A DNA stretch of 64,000 nt. Origin: Excoecaria cochinchinensis. Lineage: Eukaryota > Streptophyta > Magnoliopsida > Malpighiales > Euphorbiaceae. The stretch covers positions 11,818,001 through 11,882,000 of the forward strand of contig CANTUQ010000004.1 of assembly GCA_947683425.1 (NCBI GenBank), written 5' to 3'. The position numbers and the translations under genes are program-made. This document shows positions 26,405 through 37,913 of this stretch, piece after piece (position 1 is the stretch's first letter; every line of letters starts with the position of its first letter). The notes under the pieces were generated by a model. The model was given only the letters and a program-made list of their open reading frames with translations. It searched no databases and was not told the origin of the DNA.

Positions 26405-26700
26405 TGAGAGGGGGCTCTCAGTAGATCAAGAAAGAGAAAGAAAGGAAAAGAAAAGGGAAAGAAAATAAAAGAAAGAGAGAGCAAGAGGGAGAACCCAGGG
26501 AAATAAAAGAGAAAGCAAAAGAAAGAATAAAGAGAGAAAGGAAAAGAAATAAAAGGGGAGAGCAAGACCTGAGAGTGAGGGACCAAAATCAAAGAAGAAG
26601 TAAAAGAAGAAATAAGAAAAGAAGGAGAAGGGGCCAACGGGAAACGCAGGAAGCAATGCCGGAGAGAAGGAAGAAAGGAAAAAAGAAGAAAAGGGAGAGG
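26405..26700 (+). repeat. polypurine tract in Tat LTR
   Basis: Close to 300 bp in which the plus strand is mainly A and G (GAAAGAGAAAG themes). The same tract is in the 3' LTR (about 42275-42560). Its Arg/Lys-rich open frames are composition artefacts. Confidence 0.8.
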
Positions 26701-27039
26701 AAGAGGCGGCGCCTCCGCTGGCCAGCCACGACGACCAACCGTCGCACGCGCCCCGCCGGAGTGAAGAGGAGACCCGGACGAAGCCGATGGTGATCGCCGA
26801 TCAGCCGCAGTCGCCGGCGTGGAGGAGATCGGCGAGGGAAAAAAGGACGCTGCCGACGCGACTTCGGGCCTACTCCGGTGACCTTACGGCGCGTGACCAC
26901 CGGCATTTGACTCCCGGCGACGCGATCTACCCGGCGGTGGTGGAGGTGTCCTCAACGGCTACTCCGGCAAGGCTCTGGTGAGGTGAGTCCCATTTTCTAT
27001 TTATTTATTTTAATATATTATTAATATTATTATTATTAA

Positions 27040-27104
27040 TTAATTAATTAATATTAATATTAATACTAATATTAATCATATTATTATTATTATTTAATAT
27101 TCTA

Positions 27105-27162
<58 letters not shown>

Positions 27163-27307
27163 TTATTTTACTTTTATTGATATTATTATTATTTATGTAT
27201 TTACTGTTAATGTTATTGTATTATATTGTTATTTTTGTTATTGATATTATTTTATTTAGTATTAATATTATTATTATATATTTATTTTATTATTTTTATC
27301 ATCATCA

Positions 27308-27386
<79 letters not shown>

Positions 27387-27390
27387 CATT
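27040..27390. repeat. ATT/TAA microsatellite block in the 5' Tat LTR
   Basis: Two long ATT runs (about 27104-27160 and 27299-27388) joined by ATT-derived sequence. The equivalent block in the 3' LTR (42890-43225) has different run lengths and an added TTTTA pentamer series (about 43120-43160), showing slippage after insertion. Confidence 0.9.
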
Positions 27391-28322
27391 GTTGGATTAA
27401 TATTATTGTTATGATTATTATTATTGATTATAATTATTATAGTGGTATTCTTGTTGGTTATGATAATTATTTTTGCGTGATATTATTATTATTTTATCTA
27501 TGTTATGTATATTTATTTTATGTTATTATTATCATTATTATTATTATTATTTGTTATATTATTTTTATTATCATTCATTGTTATTAATATTACTATTTTA
27601 TGTCTAATACATTTTATGGCTATTATTGTTATTAGTATATTATTATCATTATTATCATTTTGTTCATGTTACTATCATTACATTGAATTATTATTTTATC
27701 CATTCATAATTACTATCATTATTTTATGTTTATTTATTATTCATTATTATTTTATGATATTATTATTAGCATTATTATTTTTATTGGCATTAATCATTTT
27801 AATTGTCATTTGTGCTTTTATATTCATTAATTCTCAATTTATTTCATTCAATTATTTATTTAATTATTTATTCATTTACTTATCATTTAATTTAATCCAT
27901 TATCAATCTCATTCATTTTTCTCAATTTATTTTATTCAATCATTCATTTTTCCCAATTTACTGTATTCAATCATTCATTTGTTTATTTATTTATTCAATT
28001 GTTTACTTATTCACAATTAACCAATAACATTTTCCTATTTTGACTGCAATGCGGGAGGCATGTGGTTTTTCTGAGAAGTATGGTCGGAACAGGTAAATTA
28101 GGATGAATTTATTATTTATTATTTGGAATATGTAATTATTATTTTATTCTTTTTATTCGTTTGTGGTCTGTAATAATAAAAGATTTTAGACCGCGCTTAA
28201 AGGAACTACCACACAAACGTTTTCTATCAAAATGAAATTTCCTAATAAAAATGGGACCAATGTCTCAATTTTCTCTATCCAAAATCATCACATCAAAATT
28301 ATTTCATAATAAATATGTATGC

Positions 28323-28338
28323 GAGGACCAATGTCCTC
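28323..28338 (+). repeat. GAGGAC/GTCCTC hairpin, 5' Tat LTR
   Basis: Perfect 6-bp stem around CAAT, followed by CCCGATTTATGCATGAT. Repeated in the 3' LTR (44165-44180) and in the separate LTR M (63871-63886). Confidence 0.7.
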
Positions 28339-28952
28339 ATCATTAATGAATATCCCGATTTATGCATGATTTGTATTTTACTTACAATGGGGGTTGTATT
28401 TCGCCCCTAATTTTATTGTAATTTACTTTTGAATGCTTTATTTTAACTGCGCTTTTATTTTTCGCTTTTACGTGAATGATTGCGGCTTTTAATTGATTGC
28501 ATTGTTTGGAAAGATGGTGAAATAATAAATTCAAAACCTAATTGTAAAATTAATCAAAGTACGAATAAATGAGAAGTCCCGAACCCAGCTCTGGTCTTTG
28601 GGCTCAAAGAGGCTAGAGGTCTATCTGATCACTCGTTAGAACTAAGACCTCCAAGACACCTCTTGTGTAACGAGACCTTGACGTTAATCCTAGGCTCCTT
28701 TGGGAGAGAGGTTTACCCTCCAAGACCCCTTTGGTTGGCCCAAAATGGATAATAAGCGTAGTCTTAGGCTCTCTGAGGCGAGAGAAACTTTCCCAATGTT
28801 CTATTGGGTGGCGACTCCATGAAACCTCCTTGTTGCCCAAAATAAACGCACTTATAAATACCTTACAAGTTGTCAATGGACCCACAAATACCCCGATCGC
28901 CCTCGAACGGGCGGTCGTTCGGGCGGCACGCAGGGCCCGGCGCGCGTTACAG

Positions 28953-28970
28953 TGGTCACTCCGCTGGGGA
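28953..28970 (+). promoter_or_regulatory. primer-binding site, tRNA-Arg type
   Basis: TGGTCACTCCGCTGGGGA starts one base after the LTR end. From memory, the PBS of Ogre/Tat elements is complementary to tRNA-Arg as TGGCGACTCCGCTGGGGA; this copy differs at two adjacent positions. Confidence 0.75.
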
Positions 28971-29759
28971 CAATACTTGAGACTTCGATTCGAAAGTACC
29001 TTGATTAAAATTTACAATTAGGTTTTAGTTTAAAAATTTCACCTTCTTTCAAAACTGCATTGCATCGCATTAGAGCCTTAGATCTATGCTAGCTTGGTCC
29101 CTCTATCAACCCCGGTGCGTTCCCGAAGCACGACCCTATGTTCACTCAATGTAGGGAAGTGTTAAGGATAATCACCAACCCAAGCCTTATACCGTCATGG
29201 TATATCAAATGCTGACCCGATCGGTCATTACGCTCGTGATGAGCTAGATCTATTGGCAGGGACCATGCTTGGGTAGCCCTAATATATCATCACCTTGGAC
29301 CAAGGCCCATGTAATGGACATAGATACTTCCACTAGGGGGCATGTGCCATAATACGTTGCTTGTGTAGTGGGTTATTGTGTATTGAATAAATCCAAATAA
29401 ATTTAGATGTTCACTCCTTAAAGGTTTTCATACCCCGAGGGGCGTATTTTGGTTTATTCGGATTGTTTAAATACACGATAGCCGAAAATTCATTTGTATG
29501 CGCATTTAATAATGAGAGTTCGTGCTTCACATCACGCTGTATGCGCTCATTGGGTTCCCCGTTAACCCATGGGTCAAGCCCACCTAGGGAAAGAGACAGC
29601 ACGACCTCCTGTGTAGTAGAAATACAGTTGGGAGAAATTTTTTTCTTGTATGTGTATTTGTGATTGTGCATTCCTTTTATGAACAACGAACGTAAATAAA
29701 AAACATGTATTTTGTCTCATGTATAATAATAGAACCTTTGCATTTTGTATATAAGTTTG

Positions 29760-30840
29760 CTTGTATCATAAATTGTGAATATGAACATAACATGTATTTG
29801 TCTGGCATATACATACATAGCAGTGCTTGTCACGACTCACACTAATATTATGACATCCATAACATCCATCATGCGCCATAATCTATACATACAATATACA
29901 TCACTGAACATACATATTGGCATGCATTATAGCACACGTGGACATACTACCACCGTAACACGTAAAAAAAAAAATAATAATAATAAAAAGAATGCACTCA
30001 TCATGTATCATAGTATGTACATATCAGTAGGCTCATATTGAATATGTATTTAAACATTGTGTGCTGGAGCGTATGCATACTGCTGCATTAGCATATAGCA
30101 TTGGGTCAGTCATTAAACACAGAAAATACCTTGCATTTTTCACATTGTACACCATATCATGAACATGTACTATCATACATGAATTATGCCATGTACATAT
30201 AAGTTCTTCATCATGCATGTTAGTCATTGTATATACCAATACATGTCTTGTATGCTCATACCATGTAAATACACATACTTTGTGAACGCTATTTGTTTCT
30301 TGCAGACACTTTCATTGCATACCTCGTATTGCACACATACTCCACTCACGTTACATAATCATTCGTATATTGAGTCCCTTGCCATGTACACTATTTGTAT
30401 ATATTTTGCACTTTTATGTATGTAAGTTTTGCCATTCCCCACGAATCATTTCTGCAGATTATCATACCAGATCATCTTCATCTTACATCACATACGTATT
30501 CCTATCATGTCTAAACCATGTCATGTGCACATACACCCTGTATTATGAACATTCATTCTCATGTTGTGTCATATCTTGCACTTTTATCTTCATTGTATAC
30601 TGCTTATATGTACACTGCAAATTTATGCATGCACGTCATTTATCAGGCAGTGTTTACACACTCATATTATTTTGCAGGTGTTTTACAGACACACATCTTT
30701 GCACATATCTTATGTACGCATTTTTATACAAATGTTTTTATACATGTTTCGCACATAAAGTTCCTTACATGCATTGCTAATATACATGATGCTATTGCAT
30801 ATGCCATTCCATATACATGATTCTTAACGCATAGTTTGTG
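29760..30840. repeat. degenerate CATA/TGCA phrase repeats (first block)
   Basis: Irregular recurrence of words such as ACATACA, TGCATGCA and TTTGCACAT about every 20-40 bp, too diverged to define one unit by eye. Confidence 0.5.
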
Positions 30841-32479
30841 CATATTTTATAAAAAAATAGAAAAAAAAATTTCTATTTATTTAAACAATTTTTGTGTATA
30901 TACATTTTGATAGAGTCAAAATTTTTTGTGTTAAGCCATACCCTAAAATGCTGGCATGTTTGCACCTTATTGAGGTACCTCTGATTCAAGGTTTGACTCT
31001 GCCTAATTAGTTCTCAACTATGAATGGATTTGATCTTAACTCTAGAAATCTGAGTTTCATTCCACTTTGAATTAAGTAAGGGGTATATATGTTTGGTCTT
31101 TAAGAGCTAGATCACGTGAAAATATTTGACTATATTATGTAATGTCTAAATTTCGAGCACTTTTGGCCTATTTTGAAAATAAACTGAAAAAAAACTAGCT
31201 GCAATTAGGGGATTGGATGAAAATTCACTAAGAGCACTAGAACCTTTCCAATTACCCGTCAAAGCAATCCCTGGATAAGGCTGGATCTAGAAAATTATTT
31301 AGGCAATCATTTCTTTGTATAACCCTCTAAATAACCATTTCCTACCTTTATTTTGCAACCGTTTATTAGCCCCTTAAGCCTTTATTTTGGTATGCTAAAT
31401 GCGTATCAGTTTTATTGTTACACACGTTAAAACTATCCCATTCACTTAAAATGATTTTGGCTTCCCCTTAGAATAATGGCTGCTCTAGTAAGGATGAATG
31501 TACGTTACAATATTCTTTTGGACAATCAAAAGTGACCCCGATAAAAATGGATTTACACTTTGGGAAAAAGAGCCTTAATTTTTGACAATTTTTTGAGCTA
31601 TCAATAATCACCCTGATAAGGATGGGTTTACCCCTTGAAAAAAATTTTCAATCATCGATAATTTTTGGGCTACAGTTCTGGAAAGGGGTTTGAATCATCA
31701 ATAAACTTTTTGTGTAATTAGAGACATGAGCTTGCGAAAAGAAAAAACAAAAAAAAAAGAAAAAAAAAAGAAAGAAAAAAAAGAAAGCGAAAAGAGAAAA
31801 AAAAAATGTAGAGCTCAAGGTAGTACCCCTTGATGAGTTTCAATAGCTATCTTTTTAGCTTAATTTTTATGCTGAGCTTGATGAGATCAAGTATTACCAA
31901 ATTCAAATCCAAGAATATCTAGACAATATACAATTGGGGTTGGGAATGGTCCTTTCATCCATCGAATGAATGTCGCGGCCATTTTTCTCTAGTGACCTGA
32001 TCCTCCTTTGATAGCCAATTACCTAAGCCTAATGTTACAACCAAAATAAGACCTATTGATTCTTGGTTTGGCCTTATCTAATTAGCAGAGATGACCTTCT
32101 AATAAGGTTTGGTACATAGGAAGAGGCATATGGTGTTTCGTGAGCTTCAAGCGAGAAGCCATGAGTGCACTTATGCATTCGAGTTGAGTCTTGTCCTCGA
32201 CATTGCATCTAGAATTTGCTTTTGAAAAATGAAAAATCTTGTTTTGGCCTTTTGCACATACACACAGAGATCACATGGTATGCCTCGTATTCACATGCTG
32301 ATTTAGTAAACATCGATACTTACGTGTTTACTTTCTTGCACTTCATTGGGAATGTCTCTCGAATTCTTTTACTGAGATTGAATCGATTGAGAATATGGTT
32401 CATTCAATGTGCTCAAAGGCAGTTAGAAACTCGAATTTGAGGTACCTAATAGGTTGCACTCATTTTACAATCTTGGGAT

Positions 32480-33720
32480 ATTTCTTATCACTACTCATGA
32501 AAATGATACTTTGCATATACCCCAGCAACATCCCTTGTACATATGCTTTCTGCAAATGTTTCTACACATAACTGTAGCAAATATTCTCATAAATAGTTTT
32601 ACATGTATAATTCTTAGTGCATGTCTTTTGGCATAAAAATTTTTAGCGAGCATATTTCATAGATACTTTCGCACACGTGCCTCTCTAAGGTCCATTTGTT
32701 TTGCACATCTCACATGCATATCATTTGCATGCATTTTGTACATGTATACATAATTTTTTCTCTGCGATTGTTTCATGTGTATAGTTATCCATACACATAT
32801 CACGCTCACCCATTACTTTACGCAGCCTTCATGTATATAACATACCCCACCTGTCTTTGTATACGATTCTTTACATCTATGCCGATAAATGACTCTTTAT
32901 CCTTGTCACATGTATAATCATTTGCACATACTCTGCATACATAATCCCCTTATATATATTTATCATGCTTGAACCTTTACATGTTTTTTCTTGTTCATGA
33001 TCATTTGCAAACATGTTAGAATAACGATTCTTTGCACATATTCCATGATCCTCCTCATGGATACGAGCCATTGGCATATATGTCGTATGCATAAGCATTT
33101 CAGGATCATAGTCCTTTGCATGTCATTTCATAAAAGGATAGCCTTTCACATGCATTCCATGCATACATGGTGTCCAACGCACACTAGATAGTATACATCA
33201 GTCCCACATAGACAAGCTGACCTTTCCCAAAATCCTCTGAGGAGGCAAAAGCTTTAAGTCCTTCGAGGAATCAAACTTTCCAAGTCCTCTTAAGAGGTAA
33301 TTCTCAAGTCCTCTGAAGAGGCAATTCTCAAGTCAACCCAAGTCCGGGGCAAAGATGCACACGGGTCAGAAGATTGTGGGTCAGAGTCCATGAAGCAAGA
33401 CGACGCTTTTCTAGATTTTTCAGGGGGCATCAGAGCAGCCGAGCCAGTACCCTCAAGGAATCCTTTAACCGCCTGGGATGTGGTCTATCAATTTTTGCAT
33501 CTCAAATGCATCTTACATGCATAGATCTTTTACTTATCTCCCTACATATCTTGTGTGTTTAATCCTTTACACTTATAGTTCTGCACACACAATTCCTGTA
33601 CATTAATCTTTTGCTCGTGTTTTGTGTATATAGCTTTATGTATGTACATTTCACACACATGAGTCCATAAGCACACACAATCTGCTGTATATGTTGTTAT
33701 GCACATGACTTTGAAGGAAA
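32480..33720. repeat. degenerate CATA/TGCA phrase repeats (second block)
   Basis: Same vocabulary as 29760-30840 (CACATGCATA, TTTGCATG, ACATGTATA), separated from it by about 1.6 kb of ordinary sequence and interrupted by the hairpin series at 33235-33330. Confidence 0.5.
33235..33330 (+). repeat. series of four short hairpins
   Basis: CCTCTGAGGAGG, TCCTTCGAGGA, TCCTCTTAAGAGG and TCCTCTGAAGAGG recur at about 25-35 bp spacing, with AAGTCC before them. The third and fourth keep the stem while changing the loop; the second changes one stem base on both sides. Confidence 0.7.
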
Positions 33721-34084
33721 GGTCCGAATAGACCTCATGAGCAAGGATGATCTAAGAAATGGGCTTAGCTTGACACTATTGACCACTGTATACAGCATGA
33801 AGTCAAGTGCATTTGTACAAAGGTGGAATGCCTGGAAGAATAAGTCTATCCGGACACACCGTGCTCAGGACAATCCGGAATCACACAAATATGCAAAAAA
33901 GAAGGTCCATTGAGAAGCCAGACTATCCATGCATACTTTATTCAGAGGCAATCAGATGCAAAAGCGGGCCGACGTACAGTTTCGGCTCTACATCGGCCAT
34001 GCCAAACAAGCAGATCAAGATGAGGTCCTCACGAGAACGGAATCTCGCGGACCCGCTCTCAAGAGCACTACACCTCACAAGGCG

Positions 34085-35075
34085 GGACTGTAGTTAGAGT
34101 ACCGCATCTCACCAATCAAAGTTGCAGTTAGAGAACACTGCTCTTCACCGAGATTGTAGTCAGAGAGTGCTGCATCTCATAGTTCATGCGGTAGTCAGAG
34201 AGTGCTATGCACCTTGCAGATCGAATGGGGGTTAGCAGGGGAACTTTACAAATCGAAGTTGCAGTTAGAGAACACTGCTCTTCACACCGAGATTGTAGTC
34301 AGAGAGAGCTGCATCTCACAGTTCACGTGGTAGTCAGAGAGTGCTATGCAACTTGCAGATCAGATGGGGGTTAGCAGGGGAACTTCACAATCGGAGTTGC
34401 AGTTAGAGAACACTGCTCTTCACATCGAGATGGTAGTCAGAGAACACTACACCTCACACCGTGCAGGCCGAGACGAGGCTAGCGGTACAGACCAACCACC
34501 ATGCAGACCGAGATGAGGTTAGCGAGGCACCAGCGATAGAACAGATTGCAAACAGAGGTTGGAGTTAGAGAAACTACACCTCACGTCGTGCAGGCCGAGA
34601 AGAGGCTAGCAGTACAGACCAGCCACCGTGTAGACCGAGACGAGGTTAGCGGGGCGTCGGCAATAGAACAGATCGCAAACAGAGGTTGGAGTTAGAGAAA
34701 CTACACCTCACACCGTACAGGCCGAGATGAGGCTAGCAGTACAGACCAGCCGCCGTACAGACCGAGGGCACCAGCGATAGAACAGATCGCAAATAGAGGA
34801 TGTAGTCAGAGAATACTACATCTCACAAACTCCGTGTAGGCCGAGATGAGGCTAGCGGAACACTCGTGGTAGAACAGACCACAGATCGAGGTTGTAGTCA
34901 AAGAGTACTGCACCTCATAGCTACCATGCGGACCGAGACGAGGTTAGCAGGGGGTTTAGCGATAGAACACATCGTGACGAGACTGCAGTAAGAGAATACC
35001 GCATCTCGCAATGGAGATTTGTAGTCAGAGAGCACTACATCTCATCAAAGCTGCGCGAGTCGAGACGAGGCCAGC
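34085..35075 (+). repeat. tandem arrays in the 3' untranslated region of the Tat-type element
   Basis: Two unit types. The first (starts 34121, 34258, 34396; period about 137 bp) contains GTAGTCAGAGAGTGCT and GCATCTC. The second (AGGCCGAGA...GAGGCTAGC at about 34465, 34590, 34709, 34838; period about 120-130 bp) contains CAGACC and GATAGAACAGAT. Both share a smaller core in which GAGAT/CGAGA and ATCTC arms can pair. Arrays just before the 3' LTR are typical of the Tat lineage. Confidence 0.8.
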
Positions 35076-35234
35076 AGAAACAGGTCGAGACGAGACCGGT
35101 AAGGGCACATGTACCAACGCCAGCAAGGTAAGGTCCGGCATCCCCAGGTATTTAACTCTCTCTCTTCCATCTTTGAATTTTGGTCTTTGTCCTTTGAATT
35201 TTGGCTCACCTAGGTGTCTGCCACTAGCTTCTCC

Positions 35235-35249
35235 AAAATTGGGGGCAAC
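35235..35249 (+). promoter_or_regulatory. polypurine tract of the Tat-type element
   Basis: AAAATTGGGGGCAAC lies directly before the 3' LTR start TGTAGACACC at 35250, the expected position of the plus-strand primer. Confidence 0.7.
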
Positions 35250-35262
35250 TGTAGACACCGGG
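35250..35262 (+). repeat. 3' LTR of the Tat-type element, first 13 bp
   Basis: TGTAGACACCGGG, cut by the gag-only element. The last five bases CCGGG are the target duplication, repeated at 41852-41856, where the LTR resumes. Confidence 0.9.
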
Positions 35263-35623
35263 TGTAACACCCCGCCATCCCCGTTGGAAGGATACCGGAG
35301 TGCCACGCGGGCAAACATATAAACAAATCCAAATACATGCTAATAAAATAAAACAAAAGATAATATGTAAGGAAACTTTTAAATCGTTTATAGAAAAACC
35401 TTTAACATATACATATACATATCACTGTTGATTTACAAAAAGGGCTCGTATGCAATTACATATACAAAAAGAATACTTGTTCCTTTACAAAAGATTCATT
35501 TTGCTAATTACAAGCCATATACAAAAATAATTACAGCGGAAGACTTCAAAAATATAACAACTTCATCCAAAAAGACTCCTAGTGGCCGACCTGCAGATAT
35601 CCGACTCTGAACTGCACTCGCCA

Positions 35624-35669
35624 CCTGCACGGGAAAAGAGCCCGTGCTAAGCGATAACGCTTAGTGGGG
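35624..35669 (-). repeat. double hairpin, 3' LTR of the gag-only element
   Basis: Minus strand: CTAAGC/GCTTAG around a six-base loop, then CACGGG/CCCGTG around seven bases. Both stems perfect. 361-406 bp from the LTR 3' end. Confidence 0.8.
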
Positions 35670-35868
35670 AGGAACAAAACAAAATAACAATATACATATA
35701 ACATATGTGCAACAATACTATAATCAATATACAAGGTGCATATCATCAAGTTATACAAGAATTCATATGCATCATATCCATTTAATCTTGTTAATAAACA
35801 TCTCAACATATACAATACATATACACATATAAACATGTAGCCTGATTAGTCTGGTATAAACCTAAGAA

Positions 35869-36087
35869 GTGGATACGATCATTTGGATACTGATAGAACA
35901 CAGTATCCCAAGCATATAGAGACATGAGTCTCGAACATGTACTTTTCATATAGAGACCGAGGTCTCGCTTTATTTCCATATAGACCAAACATGGTCAAAA
36001 CAAGGATCCAAACGGACCCGCATATATCATTTTATCATATAGCAGCTGCACACACACTCTGACCTAAGTAAGCGCTTACTTATCCAC
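35869..36087 (-). repeat. hairpin cassette, 3' LTR of the gag-only element
   Basis: Bounds GTGGATA (35869) and TATCCAC (to 36087). Plus-strand stems: GGATAC/GTATCC (35885-35908), GAGAC/GTCTC (35919-35932), GAGACC/GGTCTC (35953-35966), GACCA/TGGTC (35983-35996), GGATCC/GGACC (36004-36018), with CATATAG spacers, then the palindrome AAGCGCTT. Confidence 0.8.
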
Positions 36088-36449
36088 TACTATGACTTAT
36101 ACAGGCTTAAATGACACAACTCAATAATTCATATATCAAATCATGAGAATTTCCTATTATATTAGCTTATAATTCATGTATACTTATATACTGATCACAT
36201 TCAGAATATTTAAACATATAAATATCAATATTGAAGGTAATAAGGACATATAGCTCACATTGAATTAATCCATGTCAAATAAATTATAAAAAGTGTAAAT
36301 CATGAATATTAATTATTAATCATGTATACAACTCAATAATAAGCAATTATTAAACTACAAATTAGATTTTAAAACTAATTATTCATCAAACAGTGTAAAA
36401 ACCCTAAAAATCAGAAGTTAAATCTTTGTTTTAGGAGGACAGGACAGCA

Positions 36450-36832
36450 GGCAGAGGCCGGTCACGTCTCGTGACACCGGCTTCACGCGAGCCAGGCAAA
36501 AGAGCAAGGCAAGAAAGCAAGGCAAGAGCAGGCGGTCACGGCGTGACCATCAGTCATGTCTCGTGACGCCTGAGAGGAGAGGGGAAGACACGCAGGGAGA
36601 CAGGCAAGATCGCGAGGCGTGATGCTCCATCACGTCGCGACTTCCCCAAGGGAGGGAGGTCACGGCGTGATGCCTCATCACGTCACGTGATCTTCCTCTC
36701 TGCTTCTTCCTTCATCACAAAGACTTCCCAGAGAAGGGGATCACGGCGTGATGCCCCATCACGTCTCGTGACTTCCCCAAAGGAGGGAGGTCACGGCGTG
36801 ATGCTCCATCACGTCGCGTGATCTTCTTCTCA
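36450..36832. repeat. palindrome island, 3' LTR of the gag-only element
   Basis: About eight phrases of the type GGTCACGGCGTGATGC and CATCACGTCGCGTGATC, in which TCACG and CGTGA pair within and between phrases, separated by GGGAGG or CTTCC stretches. Strongly CpG-enriched against its surroundings. Confidence 0.8.
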
Positions 36833-37831
36833 AACTCCTTCTTCTTCAAAATTACTCTAGAAAACTCAGAAAACGTCAAAACAGAGTGCAATCAAATCTC
36901 CAAAACCCAATTTGTCTAAATCCATTTTTCATGCAAAAATCATACTAACACATACCTTATAGTCTTCTGAGCACATTTACAGCACTTATACTCAACTCAA
37001 TCACATTCTTACACAGTCAATCAGTAAAAACAGAGAGAGTCACTAACCCAGTATTTTGCATTCAAATTCAAGCACATTCATCTCATTGCATATTCGTAAC
37101 ATTCTTTTTCTACTGTAAATATGTCTACAATAACACATAACTTTAACATTTCATATACACAAACATAAATGCATTCATATCACAGCAAACAGGATCCAAA
37201 CATGAGAAAATGGAAACACTCCCAAACCTGTTGAAGTCCAAAACAACGTCCACTGCTCTTTCAATCCACAACTTTGCCCTTTCCCTTCTCTTTTCTTTTA
37301 TCCTCAGGAGCTTGCAAACAAGTAAACCATAATCAACCCAAGAACAGAATCTCTATAATAAAACCCAAAGGAGAAGAAAAACCACATGAAAACCAAAAGC
37401 CACTTACCTCTGGAACTTCTTTCCCAATCTCAAACCCTAGTTCCCCAATAACAGAGCTTACATGCAAATGAGAAAAGGGCAGCAAGTGGAGAGGAAGAGA
37501 TGGCTAACGTGAGGGAGAGCAAAAGAGAGAAAATTTCATGTGTCTAGTTTTCCAGGAACCAAAGAAAATCAGACCTCACTTTCCCCTCACCCACGTACAC
37601 TCACACTCACCTCTTCCACTTGGCACACATGCACAAAGACACAATTCACTTATTTTTCTTTTACCTTTTAGTCCTAGGCAAATTTCCTTTTACTCACCAA
37701 AATAAAATCTGCCATTTAAAATACTTTTAATTCTTGCAATTTAATCCTCTTTACCAATTAAAATACCAAATTGCTCTTAATTGTCCAATTAAAATTCTAA
37801 TTTCCGATTAGGCCACTTATGGGGTGTGACA

Positions 37832-37851
37832 ACTCACCCCTCCTTAAGAAA
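37832..37851 (-). promoter_or_regulatory. polypurine tract of the gag-only element
   Basis: Minus strand TTTCTTAAGGAGGGGTGAGT, ending directly at the 3' LTR boundary 37831; the form is usual for plant Ty3 chromoviruses. Confidence 0.8.
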
Positions 37852-37913
37852 ATTTCGTCCTCGAAATTTCCTTGCTTATCCAAACACAACTCAAAACTGA
37901 AAGGAAACAGAAC

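Larger units (their letters stand above)
25978..28951 (+). repeat. 5' LTR of the Tat-type element
   Basis: TG...CA bounded. Contains a purine-rich tract (26405-26700), a GC-rich island (26700-26985) ending at a possible splice donor (GGTGAGTCC, about 26980), long ATT repeats (27040-27390), the hairpin GAGGACCAATGTCCTC (28323-28338) and a U5 with an internal TGGCGACTCC (28809-28818). Confidence 0.88.
28952..35249 (+). other. interior of the Tat-type element, non-coding
   Basis: Begins with the primer-binding site and ends with the polypurine stretch. Contents: 28980-29760 unassigned; 29760-30840 and about 32480-33720 degenerate GCATACATATGCACAT-like phrases; 31738-31808 A/G-rich run; 33235-33330 hairpin series; 34085-35075 tandem arrays. 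The open frames found here (up to 136 aa) are low-complexity His/Cys/Tyr-rich products of the repeats with no gag, protease, RT or integrase motif. Confidence 0.75.
35263..37831 (-). repeat. 3' LTR of the gag-only element (2,569 bp)
   Basis: Minus-strand sense: starts TGTCACACCCC, ends GGGTGTTACA. Contains the palindrome island (36450-36832), hairpin cassette (35869-36087) and double hairpin (35624-35669). It lacks one 18-bp palindrome unit present in the other LTR and has 3 bp extra near 37381. Confidence 0.93.

Noticed and set aside
27177..28020. Open frames of 62-171 aa rich in Ile, Leu, Tyr
   Set aside because: They translate ATT microsatellite and derived sequence in the Tat LTR; the other LTR has the same frames with shifted repeat lengths.
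29775..30820. His/Cys-rich ORFs up to 136 aa
   Set aside because: Derived from CATA/TGCA phrase repeats; overlapping frames on the same strand and no domain.
36450..36832. CRISPR-like array
   Set aside because: Repeats are short, variable palindromes without unique equal-length spacers, inside an LTR of a plant genome.
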